Source of the DNA: Aspergillus flavus
Lineage: Eukaryota; Ascomycota; Eurotiomycetes; Eurotiales; Aspergillaceae
DNA: 64,000 nt
Assembly: GCF_009017415.1 (NCBI RefSeq)
Contig: NC_092409.1
Location: 1,240,001-1,304,000 of the forward strand
Direction of reading: 5' to 3'
This document shows positions 11,245 through 22,292 of the stretch, piece by piece; within the stretch, counting starts at the first letter, position 1, and each line of letters opens with the position of its first letter. A program made the position numbers and the translations under genes. The notes below the pieces were generated by a model. It was not told the DNA's origin and made no database searches. It saw only the letters and a program-made list of their open reading frames with translations.

Positions 11245-12929
11245 TCATGTAAAGTCCAAGTCATCATCTGGTTGCCCTACATACTGATACTTGGCCAGTA
11301 TCTGTTCGTGGTGATGCACATCACTTACTTGTGAATGTACTAGCCCAAGTGCATCCTGATGGAGTGCCGATCCAGGATCTGGATCAGACGGGTCATCAAC
11401 CATCATATGGTAATCACTAGCTGCATGATGCCGCACATCGTCATCAAAATGCGAGCTAGACAAGCCATGAGGGCCGTGCGTATAAGGGTCGGTCATAGCA
11501 TCATGAGTTTGGAATCTGGGAAGTTGCTGGTGAATATCAATGATTTGGGGGTCGAGAGGCATAACGTAATCGCTGATAGAATCTACTGATCCTGGAACAA
11601 CGGATGGATGGGTGGTGACAAAGGGATTCTGGCTTTGATGGGCATCCAGAGATACATGGTCCATGAGCGGGTTCGTTCCCATGTCCTCGTTGCTTGGCAT
11701 ACTAGGCTCGCTCTCACGACTGCTTGTTTGATCCTCCTCTTCCGGCATATCTTCGTTCCTGAAGAGCCCGTTGGTCAAGGGTGATTTGAGTGTCTCCTTG
11801 CATTGGGGACAATCTCGGATGACCCTGCTTACGGTTTCCTTGATCCGGACCCAATGATACTTGACTGCAATTGCTGCTGTAGTCTTATTGATGCCGGCAT
11901 GCTGCTGAACATGCATCTCCCGAGCGATATCATATTGCTGTTGCGGATCCGACACTACCTCTTTGTCCTTCAGCATCAGCTTCTCGGTTTCGCCGTCTCC
12001 CCCCCCGACCAGCTTATAGTGGGTTGCTGCACTTCTGAGCCGGCTCTTCTCGGCCCTGTCGGCGCCCCTAGGGTATTTTGAATGCTTCAGATAATACCGG
12101 ATCTTGTCAAAGCGATCCTGGGTAACAGAGTCCTCACCCTCGGGTCCCAAATCCCGGCCGTATATGATCGCATCAACGTATTGTCCGGGATTGGAGGCGA
12201 GTCTACCACCTCCTGGTATTCTTCCGATCCGTTTGAACCCTAGAGAGTCCCAGAGACGACAAGAAGCAACATTACTCTCATAGACTATGTTGAACATGGC
12301 ATATGTATACCCCTGCAGATTGTCAGATATGTGAGACTCCGGATACGTCCGCAACCAATCACATAACGATAACCCACTGGGCTAACAGAGCGTTCACGAA
12401 AGGATTCATCAGTGCAATTGGTACTGACCAGTTTTGGAGCCCACTCTAGGTATCCTTCCCCCATCAGTCGGCCCACACCTCGATTCCGAGAAGCATCGGT
12501 GACAAGGAACATGCTATTGCAGATATGACTACTACGGCCAGGGTAGTTGGGTCTGACGGTAAAGCTGCCTAGACAGAGCTTGGACCAATTCGCTCCCCCC
12601 GTCCTATCCATGAGTTTGACATCCTGTGTATTCTTGATATCCCCGAGGAGCATGATAGCACCGAAGTGAGAGAACCAATAGTGCCTAAATTCATCGTACG
12701 GGATAGGGTCAATCATGGCATAGGTGTCGCCCTTCTCAATCTCACTATTTAGTTGGTCTGATAGGTAGCTCAACAGAGACGGGGGCACATCATCGGGCGA
12801 CATAAAGGGCACCAGGGTCGCGACCGTAACGCGATCGCGAAGGGTAACCTGCCTAGGGTAGATATCCGGTAGCAGCTCCTGGTCTGCAGGCATCACCATG
12901 GACGCTAAATCCCCATGTACAGCAGGCAT
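11245..12929 (-). CDS. spt10: Spt10-like histone-gene activator (GNAT + HHCC zinc finger)
   Basis: Two exons, 12929-12429 and 12312-11245, joined across a 116-bp intron (GTCAGT donor, CTGCAG acceptor) give about 522 residues. The join restores the segment WAPKLGYTYAMFNIVYESNV, which I recognise from Spt10. Residues of roughly 60-220 form a GNAT acetyltransferase fold (SRNRGVGRLMGEGYLEWAPKL is the acetyl-CoA loop region; SCRLWDSLGFKRIGRI the C-terminal part). A separate zinc-binding motif follows: His301 and His305 (HVQQH), then Cys335 and Cys338 (CPQC), the HHCC finger that in yeast Spt10 binds histone upstream activating sequences and resembles a retroviral integrase finger. The C-terminal 170 residues are acidic, His/Asp/Pro-rich and low complexity. 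The expected role is sequence-specific activation of core histone genes; catalytic activity is not shown by sequence. Confidence 0.88.
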
Positions 12930-13886
12930 GTTGAAACCTTGGGCCGGCAGAGCCGGTCACGGGACTGTTTACCATTATTAGTTGATTGAGCAAATATTAA
13001 AACATCCATTTGATCCGATGGAATTGCAAGTTGTGAATTGGTATATGACAAGTGTGAAGCGCTGGGATAATAGGCCAATCGGGACAGACATAGCACGAAT
13101 GCCATCACACAGACTACGAGTCAAGCAAGATACATGAGGGACCCAGATAGGAAAAACCGTGGCAGGGACATTACCAGAACAGGGTCTAGAAGCACTGACT
13201 TTCTGAGGGCGAAATCGGAAACAACGTTTCTCCTTTAATACTTGTTTTGTCCCCGAGGGGCACTTCGAGGACCGCCGAGTATTCTGGAGTCCGGAATGAT
13301 GTGAACGCAGCAGAGAAAACGTCGTCCCGCTGACGGGCTTATGGTTGATCCGGAGACGGTAATACTATCCCTTTTGAATAGTATTGCAGCCTCAGGTGTT
13401 GACATTCCCATTGAGGCTAAGTTCAATCATCCCCGCCCCGCCAGAAGAGTGTGCCTGAGAGTATCCACGAACTCTTGATGAACTACCGACGAACTACCGG
13501 CAATTTTATGGTATAGCGAACGATAAAAAACATATCAATTGATCTGTATCCCTTGCGATGCAGAGTCTCGTCTATGTAACGACACGCTACTATAATTCAT
13601 CTGGTTTTACATGATAGTCAATACAAAAACCGACAAAGTTTTCCTCTTCTCCACAGTATATATTTCGGACAGCTCACCTCCCACTGTCGCTTAACATCCA
13701 ACGCGCACAAGTAGTCGTTAGGCATTGACGGCCGAAAGATTACCTGTGCAAAAGAGGCCAATTTCACTCGCTGGACAATCTTTCCCATATTGGTAAACCA
13801 AATCAAACTCCCATAGGCGAGTGTTCTCGTACCCTAAACTTCTTCCACAACTTTGGTATGAACAAACCACTTAAGTTGCCGCCATC
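12930..13886. other. spt10 / lanC-like divergent intergenic region
   Basis: This 957-bp stretch separates divergently transcribed spt10 and the LanC-like gene, so it holds both promoters. A GTCACGGGA word at 12956-12964, close to the spt10 start, matches one also found upstream of rps26 and P1. No open frame is convincing. Confidence 0.4.
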
Positions 13887-15681
13887 ATGAGTGCCCCTCA
13901 GTATTATCCGAACACGCTGGAACCACTCCAGATAAACAAAGAGAATCTGCAAAAGGCCCTTCATGAATTCCGTGAAGCTGTCGACCATGGAACTCATTTA
14001 GTGCAACAAGGTTGCCCTCCTTCAGCGGAGTGGGGTAGTGCCGGTTTGTACTTGGGAGTAGCAGGTACTGTAGACTTCCCCATTCCTGAACCGACGACGT
14101 CAAGCGTATATACATAGACTACCTTAAAGCCTTGACAATATTAACGTTGCCTACTGTTCTACTAACTGCATTTCAGGGATCGCTCTCGCATTCCTGCGGC
14201 TTGAGCGTCAAGCTCTATCCTTGACAGAACCAGGCAGGGCTCCTATCGACTTCGGTAAACTAGCGAGGGAGCGAATAGTGCCGCATGGGCCGAATTTGCC
14301 TTTAAAGTCAGGCTTCCTGTCGCCTTTGGGCTCATTCTCCCCAGTAACAGGGGCCTTGATGCGTATCTTAGCAGCAAGTACAGATGGCAGTGCCATCTCT
14401 GATGCTGACATTACTTCTCTCGAAGATGCGGTTAAGCTGGCAATCAAAAACGGACCCATGGTGCCTCAGGGAGATAAAATGATGGGAGGTGATGAGCTTA
14501 TTTACGGTCGACCTGGATTGCTGTGGTCTATCTTTAATCTTCGGGTTCAGCACTTCGATGAGAACACAAAGAAGCGCCTGCAACCTGTTTTCGATGCTCT
14601 ACCTAACCTTGTTGATGTGATAGTCGACGCCGGGAGGCAAGGACAGAAGGATTACACCAAATTGCATGGAGAGAAGGATGCGCTGCCCCTGATGTGGTCG
14701 TGGAAGGAAAGCCGATTTTATCTAGGAGCGTGAGTGCCACTCCCGGTCAATGTACCACACGAGAAAACCTACAAGATTCAACATACTAACTGAGAGCCCA
14801 AGTGTTCATGGTATCGGTATGTACACAGAAAAAAAAATCATGTTTTTTCGGCAGGGCTTTCCCCGAGCTAATACTTCGTAGCCGGTGTTCTTGCGATTAT
14901 CCTTGCTTGCGAGGAGGCCAATGATAACGCTTCGCGCAAATATTTCCCTTGGATAGCGGGTACTATCACGGGTCTATGCAAAATATGTATTGCTAATAAC
15001 GGGCACCTTCCCACACGCATTCCTCCATCTTCCCGCCATTCATCTCCGCTTGTCCAGCTATGCCATGGTAGCCCTGGATTATTGGTTCTCATGGCGTGTG
15101 CAAGAAGAAGCTCGTTGGTCACTGAGTACTGGGAACCGGAATGGGACGAAGCCATCCATTTAGCGGCTGAAAGCATCTGGAGGGAAGGACTGCTATCGAA
15201 GGGTGGCAGTTTGTGTCATGGCATTGCTGGAAATGCACTGCCGCTGCTGCTGATGCACGACAGTTTTGAGTACGATGTGGAATTGATGCAGACAGCGAAG
15301 CGCAACTACACAATGCGAACCGAGCCGATCGAGACTAAATTTCTAGAAGACAATCTCTCAAGCGACTATTTCCTGTCTAGAGCGCTAACACTGCTATTGC
15401 ATGCGCGGGAGACGCCGCCTTACAGCAACTCGCCTGAGAATATTTATCGTATGCCTGACCGCCCGTTCTCCCTGCATGAGGGACTATCGGGTACGGTTTG
15501 CGCGTGGGCTGATGCTTGTGTGGCAATCCAAGCGAGACTGCGGAAGATGGAGCTGGAGCAGGAGGGCGATGGGCCAGTCGTAGAGGCTACTCTGCGAAGA
15601 GATCCGACTTTCAAGGAACTAATGAACCGCCAGCTAGGGTTCCCAACCATCGCTCACCATAGACCGACAGGTCTGCCTTAA
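13887..15681 (+). CDS. Eukaryotic LanC-like (LANCL) zinc protein
   Basis: Four exons, 13887-14064, 14177-14729, 14803-14816 and 14882-15681, give about 514 residues. The third exon is only 14 bp; it is preceded by a perfect TACTAAC branch point and supplies the codons for Val-His-Gly-Ile, rebuilding the LanC motif AVHGIAGVLAIIL. The zinc site of the family is intact: Cys309 in QLCHGSPGLL, then Cys360-His361 in LCHGIAGNA. Other family blocks are ELIYGRPGLLWSIFNL and FSLHEGLSGTVCAWAD. Bacterial LanC enzymes cyclise lantibiotics; eukaryotic LANCL proteins add glutathione to dehydrated Ser/Thr residues in damaged or phosphorylated proteins. Here a glutathione-transfer repair role is the likelier inference, because no lantibiotic precursor or dehydratase lies nearby. 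The start ATG at 13887 is the first in frame. Confidence 0.9.
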
Positions 15682-15932
15682 GTGAGAACTGGAACATGCA
15701 AACCACCTTTTTGGGAACGGACGGCGGTGGAATCAGATATTGTATGTTATATTTTTGTTCCTGCAACGCCCAGTTGAATATTCATCTGTAGCTGAACGTT
15801 GACCTCACCCGAGATTGGTATTTCTCACGAGAAGAACGAAGGGAAACAGTAGATCATGCAACCGTATTCAAGCGTAATGTCGATTCTGTGTCCTCGCATC
15901 GCCGAACTTAGGGAGGTGACAAAGAGACGGCC

Positions 15933-16739
15933 CTAAACAAGACTAAATCCCGATCGATACATAGGAGGTTGTCCTGGAACTTCTGTCCTAAACTCTACAC
16001 GCTTCGGCACGAAGTTGCCATGTGGTACCTCAACAGCCACCCTGAAGCGACGCCAGCAATTGTTGTATTGGTGAGACGAGTCGCCGCAGAAAGTACAGCG
16101 CGTGGGCGTTGACCGCACATGGGTTGCTTGCGCTCTCGGCTCCGGCTGACTGTGGCTTCTCATCCTGGTTTTGCGCTCTTGTTCCCGACGCATCTGCTGA
16201 ACAACATACTGATTAATCTCCTCTTGACTGGGCTTTTTGCTGTGGCGTCTAACGGTTTCATTGTGTCGTGGCGCCTTGTCATCTCGTTTCATCTGCTGGA
16301 CAACGAATGCGTTTATTTCCTCCTGCGTAAGCTGTCCAGAGTCCAAAGGTACGTCAAGAGAAGCATAAGGCGTGCTTTTACTCCGCGAATGTTGGGTATT
16401 TTTCTTCTTCCCCTTCATCACTTTTTCGTGTCTCATAGCCAGGTCTGAAAGTTCTTGGAACGTCATCTTGTCTGTCGGACTTGAAGAGTCCAATCGACTA
16501 TTACGCAGCATATCCGTCGCCCAGCCCTTCCATTCTGGTCGCGACTTTAGCTTGTTAAGAAATAGGATGTTAATGTGAGAGTCTGCGATCCGACATTCTT
16601 CGTTAATTTGAGTAAGACCTTCTCGCATTGCTTCAATGAGCTCGATGAGATCGGCGACTGTATCTGATTTGGCGGAGTCTAGGTCCAGTATCTCGCTGAT
16701 TTGATGTATCATACGAACATTTCGCTGCCAGGTGTTCAT
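15933..16739 (-). CDS. Orphan retrotransposon Gag-like zinc-knuckle protein
   Basis: A single uninterrupted frame of about 268 residues from the ATG at 16739. The frame stays open upstream to a stop near 16880 without another ATG, so a 5' exon is possible and the true N-terminus is uncertain. The N-terminal half resembles the capsid-like region of Ty1/copia Gag (UBN2-type), for example RIADSHINILFLNKLKSRPE and MTFQELSDLAMRHEKVMKG. A CCHC zinc knuckle lies at Cys215-Cys218-His223-Cys228 (CTFCGDSSHQYNNC). Between them a helical motif occurs twice, TQEEINAFVVQQMKRD at about 139-154 and SQEEINQYVVQQMRRE at about 171-186, separated by a basic linker. No protease, integrase or reverse transcriptase and no long terminal repeat is seen on either side. 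It is either a remnant of an element or a Gag-derived host gene; function unknown. Confidence 0.72.
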   Translation of the reverse strand: MNTWQRNVRMIHQISEILDLDSAKSDTVADLIELIEAMREGLTQINEECRIADSHINILFLNKLKSRPEWKGWATDMLRNSRLDSSSPTDKMTFQELSDLAMRHEKVMKGKKKNTQHSRSKSTPYASLDVPLDSGQLTQEEINAFVVQQMKRDDKAPRHNETVRRHSKKPSQEEINQYVVQQMRREQERKTRMRSHSQPEPRAQATHVRSTPTRCTFCGDSSHQYNNCWRRFRVAVEVPHGNFVPKRVEFRTEVPGQPPMYRSGFSLV

Positions 16740-17326
16740 TTTGACGGATTGCAAACCAAGCTTGAGAATGTTGTTGGTGAAGCTTATTGAATATAAATTG
16801 GTTCGAGGCTCAGATGAGAGAATCTTGTTCCTTATTTTTATTTTTCTAATAGGAGAAATGACGTCAGGGTATATCTATACGCTGGTTGTAATCTATTACA
16901 GGTTGGGTGCTCATCGACATAAATTACCGTACCGAGAATCAATACAATACACTGGGTGGGTAGGTACATACTACTAGGGATCTTCTCATAACGGTTCAAC
17001 TCTTTAAACAATAGTATATGCTGAAGTGTACTATATATGACCTCATATTCTCGCTATCTTTGTTTAATCGTCTAGTAGATCAAGAAGCTTATAAGTTGTG
17101 GCTTCTGCGCCCCATTACGAAGAAGTGGCAGTGCTGGGCCTCTTTGTGGATGATCATGGGGGCCGGTTTCTCTTGGCTCGTTGAAGCAATATATGGTGTG
17201 CACCTGACAATTTTTATACCGATATCTCTTTCAAAATCTGACAGGGATATTTTTGGATTTGAAATCCTATTATTGCGATGCTGTTTAGCCCAAACATAGC
17301 ATTGTCACTCAGCAAGCGGTAAGAAG
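16740..17326. other. AT-rich divergent spacer
   Basis: AT-rich sequence between the divergent Gag-like and F-box/LRR genes. A CTGAC branch-point-like word followed by a TTAG acceptor-like word (minus strand, about 16850-16870) might mark an upstream exon boundary of the Gag-like gene. No terminal repeats or other gene seen. Confidence 0.35.
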
Positions 17327-20092
17327 ATGGATCTTGTGCCCCCATCTTACCAGTCCGCAACGACCAGAGATGCGTGGTCCTTTATTGCTACATATATCCC
17401 CTCTAGCGACCTATGCGCTGCCACCTTAGTCTGTCGGAAATGGCATGCACTTTTTATGCCGTTCTTGTGGGGTGATCCGGCATCTCATTTTGGGACTGAT
17501 AATGATGCCGTTTATGGTAATTCCACTGGACACACCTTACGTGATCTGGGCTGACAAGACATCTACATTGTAGTCGCCTTAACAAGGTTTAGGAGAACCC
17601 TGGTGTATGCCAGGCTGGAGGTGCGGATGCTAACACATACACTCCACCTGCCTCCTGCTCTTTCAGAAATCTACGGAGGTCCGCGACCGGAATGGCTGAG
17701 GGAGATTCTCGAATATTTACCATGCCTTCAGTCTCTAATTGTCTCTGAATTGCCTTTCTTTGACCATAATTCCATGGTAGCCTTAAAAAATAATACGAAC
17801 CAAGACCAGGTCAACGAAGCAGTCTCTCATTCATACAACGTTCGTCTGTTGTTGGCGGACCATGAACCTAATACAACCTCTCAGGGGCTTGCAGAGGCAC
17901 TATTGCGCTTTCAGGAACTTATATATCTTGACCTGTCTTATACCACTCCAGCTCGGGACTGTAGTGTTCTATCTGCTTTGTCTCAACTGGAGCATCTCCA
18001 GGTCTTGAAACTACGGGGCATTGGGTTAAGAGATAGCGACGCGGAGTTCTTAGCCAATGCTATCGGCCTGAGAGTTCGCTACCTAGACCTGCGGGATAAT
18101 AGGCTCACTGATATGGCCGTGCGGTCTTTACTGCAAGCTTCTTTCCTATCACCAGGTAATCCTGCAGTCAGTCATCCGATAGCTCCAGGACCATTCGCTC
18201 CAGCAACTTCACTATCGACTAATTCGAAATGGCTCAGTTGTCCTACAATAGATGAGCAGTTTATGAAAGCGTTAACACAACCCTTGACAGGTCGTTCATG
18301 GGTTGAGGGCGTGCCACATGTGGGTATCACGCATCTATATATTGCAGATAACCGGATTACAGTCGAGGGTGTCGCAAGCCTTATAGCTTCATACCGACTT
18401 CACGCTCTTGATGTAGGAACAGTTGATACGGCCGAGTCGATTCGGGACACACGTATGATATCATCATATCACAAAGACCCCCGAAAGCTTCCTGGCGCCG
18501 AGAAATTGATACCAATTCTGGGCTCTGCCGCAAAAGAGAACCTTACCTACTTACGTGCTCATCATGCAGTTTGCACCGCTGATGCTCCTTGGAAAGACCC
18601 CGTATCAGCGGATGTTTTTGTAGCTGAACTTCCAGCCGAAAGTGAAGATCAAACTCATGAGCTAGACGCCGCGAACGTGATCCACGAGCTCCCCGCAGAA
18701 GAAGCTCCCATTTTTGAGCTTGCGGGGTCACCAGTTCCAGAGGAATGGAGAACAGGCTTTCAACGTTCCAGAGATGATACACAGGCGCCTATCCGTGAAG
18801 ATGAGCCATTGCCCATACGAAGACGAGGTTCTGTTTTTGCCCCTGAGGTGGTTGAGACTCCTCATATCAGGACCGACGGTGATGCTACACCTATTACCGT
18901 TAGTCCGCTCCATACAGCTCAAGCTCAAGAAGGCTTAATCCCGACCGAGTGGGAGTTCAACGAGAACTCGGAAGTGTCTGGTACGATCCCAAGATGTGCA
19001 TCTCCAGTGATGATGGACGATCCCAAAGCCCAGAAAATCCAAGAACTCGTGTCAAAAAGACCAAAGAATTACATACTCCCTCGCAAAGATAACAAGGAGA
19101 ACAATTTTCCGTATCTGCATCCTTCTTTTGTCCCCCATCTTGAGACATTGGTCTTGACTGATGTTCCGTCTCATGTGCCCGCAAACTCACCCATCTTAAG
19201 GTCTCTAATCCGCTTTATAACGGCCTGCTCAAACGAGGCGTTGCTGGCAACGCTCCAAGCAGGATCAGACTATTCGCTTCCTCCTGGTCGAGCTCGAGCC
19301 AGAGCTGAACAAGAACGATCTCGGTCTCTATTTGCTCTACGGCGCTTGGTACTTGAAGTGACCCCTGTTGAGAAAACAACGGCTAGATTAACTGCGTGGG
19401 AATCAACGAGCTACCAACAAGGAGCTCCAAAGTCAAGCACCGGGGATCGAGACTTAGAGAAACTGTGGACAGCAGCAGCGGATGACTTCAGTTTCTTTGG
19501 TGAGGACGAATGCGGAGTCCCGAACCATGATCCAGGGAGGTACTTCCCAATGGCCGCTCTCAACGAGAAAGTCACTTTGATCCCAGAAGATGATGATTCT
19601 GACAACTCAGAGAATTCAACGCCGGTTACTTCTGTGCGGACATTGCTCCGTCCGGATGCTCCCTCTTATGGCAGCCATTCTCGTCCCTCTTTCATCAACT
19701 CTGGGCCAGCGCGGAATGACGACGGTGTGGTTTCGCCTCAAGCTGAAGCTCCAAAGGTTGACCTTGTCGCGGAATTGGCCGCTTTCAGGCGTTCAAAGAA
19801 AGCTGAATATGAAGATTTGTTGCGTAGGGACCGGAAGAGAAGGAGTACGATAGGCACCACGTCTTCGCTTCTCTCCCCGTCGGGGTCGTTATCATCATTC
19901 GGGCCGTTGTCGCCTTCTCCAAGCTTGTCCACTCTGGCAGCAGTCTCGGCTCCTCAAATGGCCATGTCCCATTACGTGGAAGGATATTGGAAAGGTGAAG
20001 TGAAGATTGTCCGAAACCCCGCACCCAAAGGACGGAGTGGAGTGGTTGATATGTATGGAAATTACTTCGAGAAAGGGTACCTATATCCTTGA
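17327..20092 (+). CDS. F-box / leucine-rich repeat protein
   Basis: Two exons, 17327-17516 and 17574-20092, are joined by a 57-bp GT-AG intron to give about 902 residues. The N-terminus carries an F-box-like motif at about residues 14-48 (AWSFIATYIPSSDLCAATLV then CRKWHALFMPFLW). Leucine-rich repeats follow at about 120-310, e.g. LEHLQVLKLRGIGLRDSDAE, VRYLDLRDNRLTDMAVRSLL and ITHLYIADNRITVEGVASL. The central 250 residues are acidic and probably disordered, with several ELPAE segments. The C-terminal part is Ser-rich and then ends in a compact segment HYVEGYWKGEVKIVRNPAPK before the stop, which looks conserved but which I cannot name. F-box proteins usually recruit substrates to SCF ubiquitin ligases; that role is inferred from architecture. 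Start chosen as the ATG that opens the F-box. Confidence 0.87.
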
Positions 20093-20721
20093 GCCTTGTA
20101 TGGAACATATTGCCTGGCTTGGATGTTGTTCCTAGATCGCAAGCATGTATTTACTCATTATATATGTTTATGTCATCAAGTTAGATACCCCGAAGCCAAA
20201 CCTCCAGCCGTGGAAGTCATGGTGAAGCATTTTTATAGGGATCCCCACAGACAACCTAACATAAGTATGTATAATGGAACTATAGTGGGGTCAAGGAAAG
20301 CTAGTGCAACTACAAGTAGATACCACTAGGGCGGTTTACAAGAATGGAGGTGGGATCGTTTTGAGTATCTTATCATTTTCTCTTTCAGTCGTTATGCGAG
20401 CTTGGATTTCCGTTCGTCACCAAGTCATAATGTCGACATACAATGGAATCATGAAAGCCCCTGGCCGAACCAACTGGGTGCATCCGGTTCCCGTCTCCAC
20501 TGGGCTATGTTCGTTTACCTTTTGTGAACAGTAAATGTTTAGATTTTGTTTTGTTTTATTTGCGTCTCCTGCCCACGGGCAACCCGTAATGCAAGCCTTC
20601 GACCCCAAAACTGAAACCCATTCATTCCATTTGAACCGAGTAAGAAAGTCTGTTCAATAAAGAAACAAGAAAAGAACAAGCCTTTTAAACTAATCCCATT
20701 TTTCTCTTCTGTTTCCCTTCC
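20093..20721. other. Convergent 3' flanks
   Basis: Spacer between the 3' ends of the convergent F-box/LRR gene and rps26. It should hold both 3' UTRs; no gene or repeat recognised. Confidence 0.45.
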
Positions 20722-21547
20722 TTACATAGCCTTAGCGGCCTGAGGGGGGTTCAGCTTCTTGCCGTCCTTGTTGTACCTGATGCGAGGAGGAGGGGCACGG
20801 TTGCGACGACCTTCCCGGGAACGGACACTGTAATAGGGATATCCGTCAGCTTGGTTCAATCTTCCTAGTGGTCCACAAAAGTCGCCAAAGTATATCATAT
20901 GTCGGGGGTGTATGCGTACCGAACAATCTTGCCGTGGATAGCGCAGGAGACGCAGTACTGCAGCTTGAGGTACATCTTGGGGACGGCATAGTCGGTGAAG
21001 ACGGAGGCGTCAGAGATATCACCTATACAGTAAGAATTGTCGAGTCAGCCCCAGTTGCGGTTGAAATCGTATCCCATCAATTCGTGCGTGCTGTTGTCCT
21101 ATTCTTTCACATTTCCTTCTCCGATCCCATATTTCGATTCCAGCTCTTTCGAACAACAGTGCGCGGCGAATATGGGGTTTGATTGCGGGTATCAGGTTCG
21201 AACATACGGATGGCAGCGGACTCAACCATGTTGCGGATAGTGAATCTCTTGATGGCCTTGTCCTTGGGGACGCAGCGAGCGCAGTTGGAGCAGCGCACGG
21301 GCTTGGTGTGGCCGCGGCCGTTCTTGTTACGACCGCTGTAAAATTGTCAGTTTCGCTGATTCCAGAAATTGCCCCTTTCCGTTTCCCGTTCTTTTAACAA
21401 AGAAACACTCGTCGGTAACCGGGCTCCCACGGCCATGTAGAATATACCGGAACCGTAGGCGTCATATCAAAAGGTACGCATGGAATGGAATCGGACGGGT
21501 ATAAGAGATAGGGTCGGTCCTTACTTGTTCGCCCTCTTCTTGACCAT
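20722..21547 (-). CDS. rps26: 40S ribosomal protein S26
   Basis: Four exons, 21547-21525, 21335-21208, 21022-20920 and 20827-20722, encode exactly 119 residues, the standard eS26 length. The 23-bp first exon gives MVKKRAN. Diagnostic segments are [40 protein letters not shown] and [20 protein letters not shown]. The Cys pairs (CSNC and CVSC) form the zinc site of eS26. The C-terminus ends [12 protein letters not shown]. The protein sits at the mRNA exit channel of the 40S subunit and contacts the 5' leader. Introns 1 and 2 (189 and 185 bp) are long for this genome, as is usual for ribosomal protein genes. The upstream region contains motifs shared with the P1 gene of this window. Confidence 0.98.
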
Positions 21548-21695
21548 CTTGACGGCTTTTCTCTGGAACTATGGGTCAGAGAATGAAGAGTCAGGGGGAA
21601 GGGGGAGGTTGTCGCGTACTTGGCTTGTCGGGTTTGGTTGTCGTGAAGCACCGGGAGACTCGTGATGAGGTTGTGCGAGGCCCGTCATGTGCAAA

Positions 21696-21730
21696 AGCCC
21701 TATGCCCTTAAGCGAGGTCTAGTCACGGGA
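21696..21730 (+). promoter_or_regulatory. Ribosomal-protein promoter words upstream of rps26
   Basis: About 150-185 bp upstream of the rps26 start (plus-strand orientation) lie AGCCCTA at 21696-21702, CCCTTAAGCGAGG at 21705-21717 and AGTCACGGGA at 21721-21730. Near-identical words stand upstream of the P1 gene. AGTCAC is the core of the fission-yeast HomolD box of ribosomal protein genes; the link is an inference. Confidence 0.55.
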
Positions 21731-21739
21731 TGTGTCAAT

Positions 21740-21815
21740 GCCTGAGGCGGAGAGCGGGAGGACATTCTGCCTGAGGCAGAGGAGAACCATTCCGCCCGCG
21801 AAAGTGGCCTGAGGC
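21740..21815. repeat. Three copies of the palindrome GCCTGAGGC
   Basis: The nonamer GCCTGAGGC, palindromic except for its central base, occurs at 21740-21748, 21769-21777 and 21807-21815, 190-270 bp upstream of rps26. Spacing is 29 and 38 bp. It looks like a cluster of sites for a dimeric factor; no factor can be named. Confidence 0.7.
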
Positions 21816-22292
21816 GCCCAGACAGGGATGAGGGACATATGATGTGTTCACGTGCCGATCCTCCCGTCTTACTATGAAAGCTGAGAATCTTACGATACGC
21901 CAATACGGGTACTTTGTTTACTTTACCCGTTCATCATAACAGGGCAATCGTCCCATTTTCTGCCGTAAACTAACAGCTAATAGTTCGTCCACCCGACTGG
22001 AGTCTAAACCCACTCGAGACCCCCTGTCTGCCCGTAACTTTCTCGTTGGCGTTCAATTTATCGTGTCTCTCTTCCCTCTCTTCCCTTACTTTTGACCTGT
22101 TCTGGTTTATCGTGAACCTGAGTCTTGATGGTACTAGACTACTAGTACATATTACTACTATTAAATACATACACACCTGTCTCCGCTCTCCTTTACTCTC
22201 CAATTCCCTTCGTCCCCTTTACACTCTCCCCTCTCTCACCCACTGACCATCCACATTGCGTAACCGTACCTGCAGTACTGTTGGTTGACAAC
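21816..22292. other. rps26 / CBS-PB1 divergent promoter region, distal part
   Basis: The remainder of the 745-bp divergent spacer. A pyrimidine-rich stretch (about 22055-22250) precedes the CBS/PB1 start, as is common for fungal leaders. No gene is seen. Confidence 0.4.

Noticed and set aside
15682..17300. Long terminal repeats around the Gag-like gene
   Set aside because: By eye, the two flanks share no repeat of useful length and no target-site duplication was found.
21023..21207. Possible C/D snoRNA inside rps26 intron 2 (TGATGG and CTGA words)
   Set aside because: The C-box is imperfect and I see no terminal stem or clear guide region. Ribosomal-protein introns do host snoRNAs, so a snoRNA search would decide.
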